Of a DNA stretch of 64,000 nucleotides, positions 12,011 through 24,139 are shown one piece after another (position 1 is the first letter of the stretch; every line of letters begins with the position of its first letter). The position numbers and the translations under genes were made by a program. Source of the DNA: Romanomermis culicivorax (lineage: Eukaryota > Nematoda > Enoplea > Mermithida > Mermithidae); the NCBI GenBank assembly GCA_963922205.1, contig CAWUHX010000004.1, positions 1,488,001 to 1,552,000 on the forward strand, given 5' to 3'. The notes under the pieces were generated by a model. That model searched no databases. It had not been told where the DNA came from and saw only the letters and a list, made by a program, of their open reading frames with translations.

Positions 12011-15000
12011 TCAAGCTACAGTTGTGGGATCCCAACAATAACGTTTCGAAGTTTTGAGATTACTCAATAATTCTATATCCGATTCTGTCATCATGATATC
12101 AATGGATTCGAAATTGCTTTTAACGCGTTCGACGCTCCTCGTTTTAGGCAAAACGCTTACATTTTGGTTAATAGCCCAAGCTAGTAATAATTGAGCCGCC
12201 TCGCATTTATATTTTTTGCACATTTCGACGACGAGCGGTTCTTTGAACAACGCCGCACTCGAATGAGCCGATCCTAAAGAACTGTAGGCTTGGAAATGGA
12301 TGTCGTGCTTTTTACAATAATTTAAGAGATCCGGACACGTATTGTGTGGACGAAATTCACATTGATTGACAACCGGCTTAATTTTGGCGTATTCGTCCAT
12401 TTCTTCTAAATGTTTGATCATGTAATTCGAAACGCCGAGGGCTTTTACTTTTCCCTCATCTGAAATGGGATGAGGACATGAGTAAAAAACTGATGTAACA
12501 TTTATTTTGAAAATATCGGGTCCGGATGCAAAATTTTGAGAATATCCGGTTGGGATTCGAATCCAAAATTTCAAGGAAATCGGGTCCGGGTCCAGGGATA
12601 ATTTCGGGTCATGTTGCGATTCCGGGTACCAGATACATCTCTAGTATCAGGTAGCATATTTAGAAAATATCAGGTTCAGGTCCGGGTCCTAAATTTCAAG
12701 AAGTCCGTGTCAGGGCCCAGCAAACTGATCGAGTAATGTCTAATTTTGTTTCGGGTCCGGGTACCTGAATTCGAAATGAAACAGTTCCAGTTTTTCCACG
12801 GTATGGGTTTCGGAGCTGGCTTCGATTCCGGTTCTAAAAACCCAGCAGCCGCGCTGCCTGAGTCCGGTTTCTGTACAAAGTATTCACGCCGAAAATATAA
12901 GATAACTATGACTGTCGTGCCAAACAAACAACACATAGAATCTTCATTACTTAATTTTGTGTCTGATTTCAAGTGTATGTCAAGCATTGATCAATTTTTC
13001 CGTTTGTACGTCAATACTGTCTTATATCTAAGCATAGGCATATGGTAGTCATAGGACCCTAAACTTTTGCTCGAAAAAATATTGAAAAATGTCAATTTTT
13101 GAACAGAAAATGGTCAAAAACGTCGATTTTTTCCATGCTTCGAGCCATGACTTTATTTTTTACGGATTATTGTGACAAAATACTATTTTTGAACCGTTTG
13201 CCGGATCAAAAAACCGATCTTTTTTCCTTCAGCGAATCCTTTCGCTTAAATTTTGAAGAATCACTGACCTCCGGGACAAAAAGGCTGCTCAACCAACACC
13301 CACCCAGACCTCGGGGTCCCGTTATATGTATAGTTCAACATATACCTGTAAGACCTCCGACCAGTTGGGGGGGGGGTAGAAAAAAGTCGAAATTTTTCCC
13401 AAAAAGGCCAAAAAACATACACTTTTTTGCAAATTTTTTCAATTTTTTCCAAACTGGGCGGGGGGAATGATTTTGGGTACAGGGTTGGCCAAGTTGGGGG
13501 GGGTCCCCCCCAAGTACAGGTATGGTTCAACAAAGGCACAAACCGCAACTATTTTCTATCATGGAGCTCCTATGCCTAGCCAATTTCAGCCAAATGATCG
13601 GCAAATCTTTAGGGTTTACCAATCGGCCTGCCACATATTATGGTATGACCGTATTATGACCCTTAAAATTCGATGATGCTATTATTCCACAATTCATCAG
13701 CACAACGGGTAGAAAAATTTCCAGATTTCGATTTTTAGTTTTGATCCATTTGTAGTTAAATTTTGGAACATTATTTCCTGTAATTTTCATTTACCGAAAT
13801 TATTTGAAATTTTAAATATATCAAAAAAATTTATTTTCAAATTCGAATTTTTTCTATGTCATAGGCCAAATAACTCGGCATAAGATCTGTTTGGCTGTGC
13901 CCAGATATTAACAGAAGTTGACTAAAACATTTCGCGCGACATAACAAGTAAAATCATGTCCAAAATGATGAGGTCTTATCAGAAATAATTAGATGTCTCT
14001 GAATAGCCTGAGCAAATTAAAATTTGAAAAGAAAAAATTTCGTGAAAAAGTTCTCGAAAATAGCTAATCAGAAAAGACTATTGATAAGAAGGATATCCGC
14101 CCTATATCTTTTATGGACCTGGACTTAATCTGGATCCGATGAGTAATTTTTCTGATGGAGATCCGATCTTATCAAAGCTCAAAATCCAGTCATGATGAGA
14201 ATTACACTCACGTGAGTTTGCATAAATTTCCTTGAAATTTCCCAACCAAATGTGAACTATGATTAGTTTTCGTTGGCAAAAAAACAGGTTGAATCGTAAG
14301 TCTTCATTTGCTATCATACTCCTTGCGTGAAATAGTATCCCAAATCAATCTTTTTTATGCACAGATCACAGATTTTTTGGCCATGCAAAAAGAGCATTTT
14401 CTGCAGAAAACAGAAGCGTTCGAACAATAAGCTGTCGAAGTTTTCCGTGTTTATGCTGAACTTTCTAGCAAATTAAGAATATACAAATTTTTCCAATGCG
14501 CTGGATTAATAGGAGTTTGCATTTTTTTCCTCCACAGTTCTGAACTGTGCTGAACATTAGAGATGCAAAAATTCCAAAATTTTGAAAATCGGACCCAGGT
14601 CCAGCAAAATAGTCGGCTAATTTCGGGTTCCGGTCCCTGATACATATATCTCTACTGAACATATACTTTTTGATTTTCCATCTGGCCATTTGTACGTTCT
14701 AAATATAACTATCCTATAATTAATGTGATTTTTTAGGATTATATTTACTTGAAACAGGCGAAACTTGTTTAGTGCAGAATTTTCTTGGTCATTTCTAAAA
14801 AGCCTGCTCTAAAGATTTTAAATTTTTTCTTGAATTTGTTGGGGATGCACTTACGGTAGCAGGCATCCCATCCATGCAAATTGTGAAAATGGCGAGAAGG
14901 CGTCATTACGTGGGCATGACTGCCTTTATAAGCAATATGTGATACGTTATGAGCATTCTCTCATAATTTAATGTTTATTTTGTGTGAGCCGCCCGTTAGT

Positions 15001-18000
15001 CATCCTTTGTTATTGTTATTTTTACACCAGTAAAGTGGGGCGGCCAAGTGGTGTTTATTTATCGACTTTTATATTGGGCCATATATTTTTCTGCAGCAGC
15101 GTCTCACATCCCCGACTTTTACGAGAACTATTGGGTAAGGTTCTCTGGAGTATTCTGGTAGTTTTTCAGGTGCAAGCTGTCAGATTCCAGTTGCTGTATA
15201 GCAACTGAAGGTTGTGTTTATTTCTGCTTGAGAACTGTTGCACTGTGTTCAGTTGATTACTAATAGGAAGCTCCTTTGAGTGACCTACAGTAGTCGATTA
15301 GGTAGAAGCCAATAGGACTTGAGTTATATTGCTGACATCCTCGGATCTAAGCAGAGAGATATAAACATAACAAGTGGTGGCCCCTAACAGGTGCATTATT
15401 GAAAAGCACAGAGTCACCCAGAGTTCTGATATGCCTGAAGGTTTCTCAAAGAGAATGGAAGTTGAGATGCCAAGTAAGAAAAATGTGCCCAATTTTGGGA
15501 TCAATTACGATATTGCCGATCCATTTATGGCAAAGATTCCGTGCGATTATTGTGATCAACTGTGATCAAATTACGATTATTATCACCATTGAGATTCGCC
15601 AAATTACCATGGATTTGATTACGATTGGTGCCAGAAAATTGATCAAAATATGGAGTAGATGCAATTGATGATCAATTCATTATTTGCTATATTGTCCAAG
15701 ATCAATGGCGACAAATGTCAGGAATCAATGGTGAGTGGTGAAAATCTGAGATCAGTAATTATGAGTCAAGGTGATCTGCAAGGCAGGAGTGTGGCAGGAA
15801 ATTCGCCAATGACGTCTGCAAAGGCAATTGCTGATGACCAAAAGTTGCAGCAGTCCAGAGTGGATGAGTCAGTGCAAAAAGTTATGGCATTGTCTAATAC
15901 TGCTTCATCCACTGTTATTGTGAAAAAACCTCAAGCTAAAAGGCAAATCAGCCCAAAAGCTGAATGTCATACAGTGAGAGACAATTTTCATAAAACAAGT
16001 GATGCAGCAACAGACAGTGATCAAGTCAGTAACAAAAAAGCTAGGAAGAGAAAGCATAGATCCAGGAAGATCAAAAGAGATATATCAGATTCTGATGGAT
16101 CTGATTCCTCATTTGATGGATTTGAGCTTACTGTTTCAGATATAGCTAGAGCTGTTGAACCAAAGTTACTTCTTGATGACATGACAGAGCCACAAGTAGT
16201 CAGTTTTCTCAATGAGCTAGAAGGAGAATTTCTGCTGAATACCCCAGATAGGATCAAAATCGCAGCACTACAAAGACTTTCCAAAGGTGTACCAAAGAGT
16301 ATAATCAAACACTGTACTTCTTAGGGTATTGCCAGAAAGAAAATCATTCAAGTGTATGCACCAGGATATAATATCGGGATGCAGAAGAGAAAGCTAGCTA
16401 ATATTGAAATGAAACCTGATGAACATCCAGTTCAGTTCCTCATGAGAATTAGTGAGTTGGTAGAAGTAATTTATGCTACTGAGTCAGAAGAGTTTAGAAA
16501 TGGCTTGATTATTGAGACATTCATGTATAAGCATTCAGAAGAGTTACACATGGAGTTGCAAGATCAAAGTAATGAGTTTGAAAGCTGGCATGATCTTGCA
16601 GAAGAAGTTTATAAGATTGAGAAGCGGAAAAGTATTGCTTCCAGAATTTATGAAGGAAAGAATGTTTCAAGTGTGGAAAGGAGAAGAGGCAAGAAGGTGT
16701 AGCTAATGTGGACAGAAACATTTCGATTTATGCCCGAAAAAGGCAAAATCGAAGAAAAACTGATCTACAAAAAGCTACAACTGATACTTCGAATGAGAAT
16801 ACCGCTATACAGGGGATTCAAAAGCATATTCCTCGATCAGGAATAAACTTAGATGAACCTAATAGTGAATCCCTCATACTGAAGATTTGCTTGCCAAGAT
16901 GATGCAAAGTTTCAAGAGTTTGTGTGAAAGGACTATAGCTAACAGCCAAGCTTTAAAAGACTTGACTGCAACTGTTGAGGAGGGAAAAATCCTGAATCTA
17001 CAAGGTAGAAAGGTCAAGAAGCCATACTGTAATTACCATAGAAATTACTCCCATGATACATTGGACTGTCGAAGCCTGAATTTTATCAGGAACAGACAAA
17101 AGACAAAGTGGGAAAATGAATATGGTAGAGACAGTAGATTTGGTTGTGGTCTACAGTCTGGACACACTGTAGGTAGTAATGCAGCAAATGTTGAGAGAGT
17201 TAATCAAGTCAGATACCTTGGAAATACTGCAAATCAAGATAAATATCAATGGCCTGCAAATTTTCAGGAATGTATCAGAGGAGAGAAGCTCAATATTCAG
17301 CATATGCAGCAATCACTACCTGTGAGTCAAAAGCTTAATTTCATCAGTCCTATTTGAAGGCTTTCATCTGAACCTCAGAAGCAATCAGTCACGTCTTTAG
17401 GGACAGATCTGAAAGCAAATTGTGGTGAAAATGTGATAGCTAAGAAAGAAGACAAAGGTGAAAAGAAGAAGCCAGAGGTGATAAATAGCATCATTGTACA
17501 GGATCAAATGCCACAGAGTGTTAAAGTGAAGGTGAAGAATGTGAATGGGGAATTGTTAGAGAAAGAGAAGTCTAAATTCGAAGTTCACTTTAAGTCAAAT
17601 TGGACTCAAACAGAAGAAGTTGAACACCTGAATATGGTAAAACAACCTCAGAAGTTACGAGACCAAATGATTTTTGAAAGAACTGAGAATTGTGATTTGG
17701 AAATAAATCACCTCAAGGTCAATGAGGTATTCATGTTCAAAAGGACGTTTGATGGTGAAAAGTGATATGAATGCCAAAGGTGCCATAATCATCTGAAAGG
17801 AGGAACAGCACCTTAGGGCAGTTCATGCAGTTGACACAGCTGCATAGTATTTTTGAATTTTATTTTTGTATTGTTACAGTTCAAATTTTTAAATATTTCT
17901 GCACTCAGAATCAAATTTTTTCATCTTCTTTTTCAAGATCGCCTTACTGCCTTAATGTTGTCATTAGAAATTTAGATTTTTTTTCCAAATTGAAAAACGA

Positions 18001-21000
18001 GTGAACAATTTGCTCGATCATCAAAATTGTATTGAACGAGCGCATCAGGCAAGTCAGCCAGGATATCGGCAATGAATCAAATTTTCTTTTCTATGCTGAT
18101 GGTGAGTTTATTTTTTGAATTTTTCAGCGGGAAGAGTCAGTCCATTTTAGGTGCTATGGGAATGATTACTTCATGCTCATACTGCTTAATGGGCGACCAA
18201 AGGGCAAATGAGAAACGAAGTGTATCAGATAGAGTATGCTATGGAATAGTCAAGATGAAATTACAGAGTCACGGCAGAAATGCCAGAACTTTAAATTTTG
18301 TCACTGACCAAACCATTTGCATTGATGTTATATATTTAAAGCCCTTGGTTTAAAATTTTTTCATTTCAAAAATGAACCTGAAAGGGTTCTATCTAAATCA
18401 ATTTTTGGAATTCCGAGGCATGGAGTTGTCAATAGAATGTTGGACAGAGACACTGCAGAGTCGAGTGGTAAGAGTTTGGATCGAGTGTGGGTATCCATAA
18501 AGGTGGCATTCTCCTTATTGTCTTACTAGCCAACCAAATTCTGTGACTATGGCACCTACCAATCACAATTCCCCCCCCCCATTGAAGTTGTTCGTGGTGG
18601 AAAGTGATGTGTATATGTCCATACAGATTTGAGTCAAATCTAAATGATACTTATTCATGTTTGTGGTAAGTCAAGCTGTAACTGCAGGTATACCTGCAAA
18701 GCAGCAATGACCCCATCTGTGACCAGATGATCGCATCAAACCAATAGGACTCTGCATAGCAACTATGGTTGCTTAGGGAACTCGATGTTTGGAGTGAAGT
18801 CTGGATCACATAGAATTTTGAATTCATGGAAGAGAAGAAACTGCTCATGTTGAAAGGTTGAAGTGTACACCGGAAAATAGGCTATGGAGCTAGAAATGGC
18901 ATAACCAAGCTGAAAATAAGGTCACAGATACCAGGATACAGTAGCAGTTTAAAGGCGGTGGACAACAGCAGTAATTTAACCGCAATTATTTTGGCCAAAA
19001 AATTCTAATTTTCATTCAATTTTATTAACTTTTCATTCAAAATTCATAAATCTTCAAATCCTAATTTCAAAACACTTTTTGATTTGCTGTTGATCTTTTA
19101 AAATTCATTTATGCGTGCATCACACATTTATTCTTGATTTCAAATTATTTTAAATACTTTTGTTGTTTTTCATGTGATTTGATGTCTATTTTATTTAGAT
19201 TTTTTAAACTCAAAAATGTCACCCACTATACTGGCGGAAAGGACGATAACGACGCAATTATGCAGGATATATGGACCTGCTACCAAAGACACTCCACATC
19301 ACTTAATGGGATGAAACGATCCACCATGGAGGAAGGTACCTAGGAGCCTCAAGGCATGCTGGCGGAGCCAGGGAAAGTCAAGCCAGCGCAGAGTCGTGGA
19401 TCCGTCAGATGCTGGATCAATGATCGATTGTGCTGCAGCATCTTAGTGGACATACCTGGGTAACCTTGTAAAAGACTTGACGTTGGAGGTGGTCTTGACC
19501 TGTACACCCTTCGGGGTCAGGTCAGGACGATTATGACCTGTACACCCTTCGGGGTCAAATTATAATCTTTTCATAAAGTTGGGATCCAGTAGTACGTCAC
19601 ACCGTAAAAGGTAAAAGTCCTGCTCAGTGTTTCCTTCTTCACCTCCCGTTGGTCAGTTTCCAGGCCCGAGGGATGTTGGGGATGCACTTACGGTAGCAGG
19701 CATCCCATCCATGCAAATTGTGAAAATGGCGAGAAGGCGTCATTACATGGGCATGACTGCCTTTATAAGGCAATATGTGATATGTTATGAGCATTCTCTC
19801 ATAATTTAATGTTTATTTTGTGCAAGCCGCCCATCCGTCATCCTTTGTTATTGTTATTTTTACGCCAGTAAAGTGGGGCGGCCAAGTGGTGTTTATTTAT
19901 CGACTTTTATATTGGGCCATATATTTTTCTGCAGCAGCGTCTCACATCCCCGACTTTTACGAGAACTATTGAGTAAGGTTCTCTGGAGTATTCTGGTAGT
20001 TTTTCAGGTGCAAGCTGTTGGATTCCAGTTGCTGTATAGCAACTGAAGGTTGTGTTTATTTCTGCTTGAGAACTGTTGCACTGTGTTTAGTTGATTACTA
20101 ATAGGAAGCTCCTTTGAGTGACCTACAGTAGTCGATTAGGTACAGGCCAATAGGACTTGAGTTATATTGCTGACATCCTCAGATCTAAGCAGAGAGATAT
20201 AAACATAACAAATTTGCTTCTCATTTGGATATTTAACATATAATATGAACTAACGACTGGATCCGAAGCCGACTGTTGCAGTTTTCTGAATCCAGATCCA
20301 ACAGGAAAATTTTTTAGGATTCAGATCTGATGTAGTCAAACAAATGGATCACTACCATCTCTGACAAAGAATCAAGGTTTAGTACAGAATAGACAGAAGA
20401 AATTCAATCTACCAAAAATTGAAATTGCGTCATCAAATTGGCGATGAAACTTTTTTCCCAATATCAGAATCATGGTTGGGGAGGGATCCATGCCCACAAC
20501 TTGGTCAACCCTATACCCAACCTCCTCAAACTCATAAAAATTAGGAAAACGTACCTTTTTTTGACTTGTTTTGTGATATTTTCGACCTCTCCTTTGAAAA
20601 AAATTTCGGGTATACGTCTCCCCAACTGGTCAGACCTCTTACAGGTATGGTCAGAATCCGCCTCTTATAACGAAAAAACATGAACTTTCCTGTATCTACC
20701 ATACATTTAATTGGGGGAAGTGCTACAAGAACCCTCCCCGAAAAATCGTCGGTCATATGGTTAGCCATTGGGCGACCCTCCTCCAAGGATTTTCCAATCC
20801 TATGGCTATCCATATGGTAGTCATAGGGAACCCCGTACTTTTGACTGGAGAAATACTGAAAAATGTCAATTTTTTGATGAAAAATGTCAATTTTTGGCCA
20901 TGAATACATTTTTTAGACGAATATTACTGTTTCTTGAACTGCTTTTCGGAGTTTTAGCCCAAGAAATCGAAATTTTTTCTTCAGAGACAAAAAATTCTGG

Positions 21001-23281
21001 GACCCCCAGCCTCAAGAAAGTCACCTCACCCTCCCCCCACCCCCCAGACCTCAGGGCCCCGTTTTAAGTATGTTGCCTACCGTATAATTTTTCCATTTCT
21101 AACCAGGTTTGACGCCTCAATTCTTTCAAACGTTCGTGATCCGCTACGCTGACGCTGGTGGCGCCCGGGAAATGAACCAAATACAAATCGATATAGTCGG
21201 TTTGAAGGTCATTCAATGAACATAGAAACGCGTCGCGCGCTTTAACGCCGTGATGAGACGTCGGCATTTGTGACGTGATGAAAATATCTTCGCGAGTTAA
21301 GTTGTGTTTTGGTACTAATTCTTTCAAAATCGGACCGATGAATTTTTCATTATGATAAACGTGGGCTGTATCGATGAAACGATAACCTAAAGTGAAGATA
21401 TCATTCTTGAATACTAAAATTTTGGTTTGTTTAGAGATCAATGTTGAGAAAATTCATTTTCCAGCATATGCATGTGACGAGGCCCTGAGATCTGGAGGAT
21501 CGGGCGACTTTTTTGGAGGTGGGGTCACCGATTCCCAGAATTTTAGCGGGGGGTCCCTGAAGAAATAAAAATTTGATTTCTTTACCAAAAAGGTCCGAAA
21601 ACGGATAAAAAACTGTAATTTTTGTCTAAAATACAGTAAAAAATGTATACATGGTGCGGAGCACCGAGAAAATTGGCATTTTTGACCACTTTTTGCCCAA
21701 AAAATGACATTTTTATGAAAAATTGGCATTTTTCAGTATTTTTCAAACGATAAGTATCGAGGTCCCAATGACTACCATATGGCTAGCCATTGGATTGGAA
21801 AACACTGGGAATGGGGTCGTCCAATGGCTAGCCGTGTGGCCGAAGATTTCTGGTGAGGGGTTATAAGACTCCCCCTAATTACATGTATGTTTGCCAGCAA
21901 TCTAGAATATCAATATCTAAAATTTTCTAGCACTGAGCGCCGGAATAAAGCACAAATCCAAATCTACAAATCTCTAGTCCTAATGACTGAAAGGTCAGCA
22001 CCAATCATACATGTAACGGAGCTCCGAGGTCTGTGGGGGGGGGGGGGGTTGAGCCATTTTCCTGGGCCGGGGGTCAGTAATTCCCAAAATTTTGGGGGGG
22101 AGAGGTCTCTGAAGGAAAAAAATTCGATTTTTTCACGAAGAATGTCCGAAAAACAGTTCAAAAAATAGCAATTTTTGTCTAAAAAACGGTAAAGAATTAA
22201 TTAATGGCGCGAAGCGCCGAGAAAATTGACGTTTTGACCATTTTTTGTTAAAAAATTGACATTTTTCATCAAAAATTTGACATCTTTCCGACCAAAAGTA
22301 AGGGGATCCCTAGGGCTACCCTATGGCTAGCCATATGATTGGAAAATCCTGGGGGCGGTCGCCCAATGGCTAGCCATTTGGTCGACGATTTCTGGGGGGT
22401 TCCCATAGCACTCCCCCCCCCAATTACATGTATGGCGCCAATTGTTTTTTGCACAATAATTCTAAATCGATGTTATTGAATAAAAAAAGACACGTCTGGA
22501 GATTTTGCCAAGAATCCACAATTTTCCGCCATTTTACGCATTTTTACATGATTTTGAAAAAATATTTCCGTAGTGTAGAAAAATGCCAGGTTTTAAGTAG
22601 ATACGGAAAAAGAAGTTAAAAAATAATATAATTTAACCCCTTTGTTGATGTATACTGTACATACATACGATTGACGGGGGGGGGGGAATTTCTATGGGAC
22701 CCCCTCCCCAGGAATCGTCGACCATACGGCTAGCCATTGGGCGACCGCCCCCCAGGATTTTCCAATCCAATGGCTGGCCATATGGTAGCCCTGGGGACGC
22801 CCACACTTTTGGTCGGAAAAATACTGAAAAATGTCAATTTTTGAACGAAAAATGGTAAAAAATGTGAATTTTTTTGGCGCTTCGCGCCATGAATACATTT
22901 TTCGGTCTTTTCAGGGAAAAATTACTATTTTTTGCACTTTTTCCTAAAGAAATAGATTTTTTCCCTTGAGAGACCCCTCTCCCCAAAATTTTGGGAATTA
23001 ATAACCCCCGGCCCCAAAAAAGTCGCTCGACCCATCCCCTAGAGGCTCCGTTACATGTATGATACTGTTTAGATTTTTTTGGACACTAATACAAAACGAC
23101 TTCACTAACGTTCAAAATAATTTACCAGCTTCGAAACCCGCGTCGATAACATTGAACAACACGTCCTTGTTCCGCAACTCCCACGTACCGATGCCAATTA
23201 TAGGCATGAAAACATCTTTGGAAATTTCGATGCATTTAGCAATTTTCTTCATGATGGCCGAGCTGGTCGGAGCGGAAATCT
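12011..23281 (-). CDS. Aldo-keto reductase, copy A (exons 12011-12459, 21081-21386, 23126-23252/23281)
   Basis: AKRs are NADPH-dependent cytosolic carbonyl reductases with a TIM-barrel fold. Three exons join in frame into about 293 aa. The N-terminal barrel signature FMPIIGIGTWEL is in the first coding exon, GYRFIDTAHVYHNE in the second (catalytic Asp48 and Tyr53, numbered from MKKIAKC), YLVHFPG with His114, and the C-terminal cofactor signature LPKTRSVERVKSN in the third. Two changes stand out against the paralogue at 52-57 kb: the tetrad Lys is Gln (ITSQMP instead of ITSKMP), and the conserved His-Pro of NQCEFHP is Arg-Pro. The frame is otherwise open. The last intron is about 8.6 kb and holds a whole LTR retrotransposon. 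The acceptor of the first coding exon shows that at least one more 5' exon exists. This is probably a pseudoenzyme or an early pseudogene. Confidence 0.85.
12480..12838. repeat. GGGTCCGGG-rich repeat shared by both AKR copies
   Basis: Repeated words close to GGGTCCGGGTCC and CAAAATTTCAAG lie just upstream of AKR exon 3 in intronic sequence and recur at 52,660-52,940. A 97-bp MITE at 14.56 kb carries similar internal words, so this may be a longer, worn member of the same hAT-like family. Confidence 0.5.
13341..13524. mobile_element. CATACCTGTA-family MITE
   Basis: Termini TATACCTGTA and TACAGGTATG; perfect 8-bp TSD GTTCAACA on both sides. At 184 bp it is the shortest clean copy, with G runs at the left and middle and a C run at the right. 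It lies in the last intron of AKR-A. Confidence 0.9.
13540..14540. other. Intron of AKR-A, no further feature seen
   Basis: AT-rich sequence without a supportable exon, RNA gene or element boundary. Confidence 0.4.
14558..14654. mobile_element. 97-bp hAT-like MITE, TAGAGAT termini
   Basis: Begins TAGAGATGC and ends ATATCTCTA, with the perfect 8-bp TSD CTGAACAT on both sides. It is too short to carry anything but ends. Confidence 0.8.
14837..15372 (+). repeat. 5' LTR
   Basis: 536 bp, TG...CA. Preceded by AATT, which is repeated after the 3' LTR. Confidence 0.9.
15659..17765 (+). pseudogene. gag-like region of the LTR element, broken
   Basis: Four successive open stretches in shifting frames. 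The first has a basic, Ser/Asp-rich segment (KKARKRKHRSRKIKRD) followed by helices (EPQVVSFLNELEGEFLL), the second a capsid-like sequence (DEHPVQFLMRISELVEVIY). A damaged zinc knuckle lies near 16,698 (C-x2-CGQKHFDLCP with a stop in it). Another Cys/His cluster, CNYHRNYSHDTLDC, sits near 17,030 and matches the C-x2-H-x4-H-x4-C form seen in some Gypsy gag proteins. The stops make it non-functional as it stands. Confidence 0.7.
17766..19673 (+). other. Non-coding interior of the LTR element
   Basis: No pol motifs. A short duplicated phrase (GACCTGTACACCCTTCGGGGTC) occurs twice at about 19,498-19,555. The end of this stretch (GTGGACATACC...AAAGACTTGACG...GAGGTGGTC, then CCTCCCGTTGGTCAGTTT) parallels 41,958-42,145 before the other LTR. 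Confidence 0.6.
19674..20210 (+). repeat. 3' LTR
   Basis: 537 bp, TG...CA, followed by the TSD AATT. Confidence 0.9.
20471..20649. mobile_element. CATACCTGTA-family MITE, left end worn
   Basis: The right end TACAGGTATG is intact; the left reads CATGGTTGGG. Flanks ATCAGAAT and GTCAGAAT are an 8-bp TSD with one change. It is oriented opposite to the copies at 9.1 and 13.3 kb. Confidence 0.75.
20700..21072. mobile_element. CATACATGTA-family MITE abutting AKR-A exon 2
   Basis: Starts CATACATTTA and ends AAGTATG, with family interior phrases (GGTAGTCATAGGGA, AAATGTCAATTTTT, CAGACCTCAGGGCCCCGTT). The right-hand 8-bp flank TTGCCTAC directly touches the last base of AKR exon 2. The block B counterpart (TACATGTACG, then ATACCTAC) does the same. 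Confidence 0.75.
21465..21889. mobile_element. CATACATGTA-family MITE in AKR-A intron
   Basis: Termini CATATGCATG and ACATGTATG; flanks TTTTCCAG and TTTGCCAG (8-bp TSD, one change). It contains a GGTGCGGAGCACC palindrome. It is the empty-site partner of the 53,572-55,639 copy, which carries a nested hAT. Confidence 0.82.
22006..22434. mobile_element. CATACATGTA-family MITE in AKR-A intron
   Basis: Termini CATACATGTA and TACATGTATG; flanks GCACCAAT and GCGCCAAT. It includes the palindrome TGGCGCGAAGCGCCGA and the phrase ATGGCTAGCCAT. The orthologous insertion in block B (55,757-56,182) has a perfect TSD. Confidence 0.9.
22660..23061. mobile_element. CATACATGTA-family MITE next to AKR-A exon 1
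   Basis: Termini CATACATACG and TACATGTATG; flanks ATACTGTA and ATACTGTT. It contains TTGGCGCTTCGCGCCATG and is inverted relative to the preceding copy. It ends about 65 bases from the donor of the first AKR coding exon. Confidence 0.9.
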
Positions 23282-23773
23282 CTAAAAAGAAAAAAGTTTT
23301 AGAGGATAATAAGTTTTAGCATCGCAGGTAGCATGGTAATCGCATGACATGATTATACACATTGAACGGTGCTTTAAAATTCCATGAAGATGAATTTTAG
23401 AACAGTCGATATTTGAATCACAGGTGGCAAAATCCACTTTTCAAAATTCTCTCAGAGTGGGGTAATTCTGGACGGAATTTTTTTCGCGTTCACAGGTTCG
23501 TATCTTTAAAAATATTGATTTACTGTGAATAAATTTTTTTTCTCCGACCGAAAGTGCGTTCTTTTTCAAAAATAATACACTCAAATTTATTGGTTTTATT
23601 CTTTATTTAATTTTCAGCGTGTTGATTTTCGCGAAAGAATTTTTTTTCATAACTTTCAGGTGGTGTCAAAAAACTCTTCTCGTACATCGGTACTGTAACA
23701 GTTCATGAAGTGATGCTCCGTTTTCTATCTAACAAAATAACTTCAAAATATGGGTATTAATGGAGCTGGTTGA

Positions 23774-24050
23774 CATACCTGTAATTGGGGGGACCCCCAA
23801 CTTGGTCGAACCCTATATCCAAACGTTAGGATCCCCACCCCCAACTTGGTCAACCTTATACCCAACTCCCATCAAAGTAGGAAAAAACTAGGAAAAAATG
23901 CTTTTTTTGCCTTTCTTGAGGAAATTTTTTAAATTTTTCGACTTTTTTGAGGTCTTTTCGACCCCCTCCCCAAAATTTTGGTAATTTCGGGACCCCCAAA
24001 CCCCAAATTTTAAGTTTACCCCCCAACAGGTCGGACCTCTAACAGGTATG
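23774..24050. mobile_element. CATACCTGTA-family MITE (shared by blocks A and B)
   Basis: Termini CATACCTGTA and ACAGGTATG with the perfect 8-bp TSD CTGGTTGA. The same insertion is at 57,634-57,924, so it predates the duplication. Confidence 0.92.
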
Positions 24051-24139
24051 CTGGTTGACACCCGTTTAACATCTGCATGTTATAAGATTGTACATAATAG
24101 AAAAAATAAAACACTGATGCGCGTTCTTTTGAACAGTAC

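Larger units (their letters stand above)
14837..20210 (+). mobile_element. LTR retrotransposon with gag-like region, no pol
   Basis: The two LTRs start TGTTGGGG and end ACATAACA, and the 4-bp TSD AATT flanks the whole unit. By eye the LTRs differ at about 15 of 537 positions (roughly 97% identical), so the insertion is fairly recent. A TGGTGGCCCC primer-site-like sequence starts two bases after the left LTR, and a purine-rich CCGAGGGA precedes the right one. The interior has a broken gag region but no RT, RNase H or integrase motif. The last 300 bases of interior resemble those before the LTR at 42.16 kb, so the two are related families. It sits in the AKR-A intron, antisense to the gene. Confidence 0.9.
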
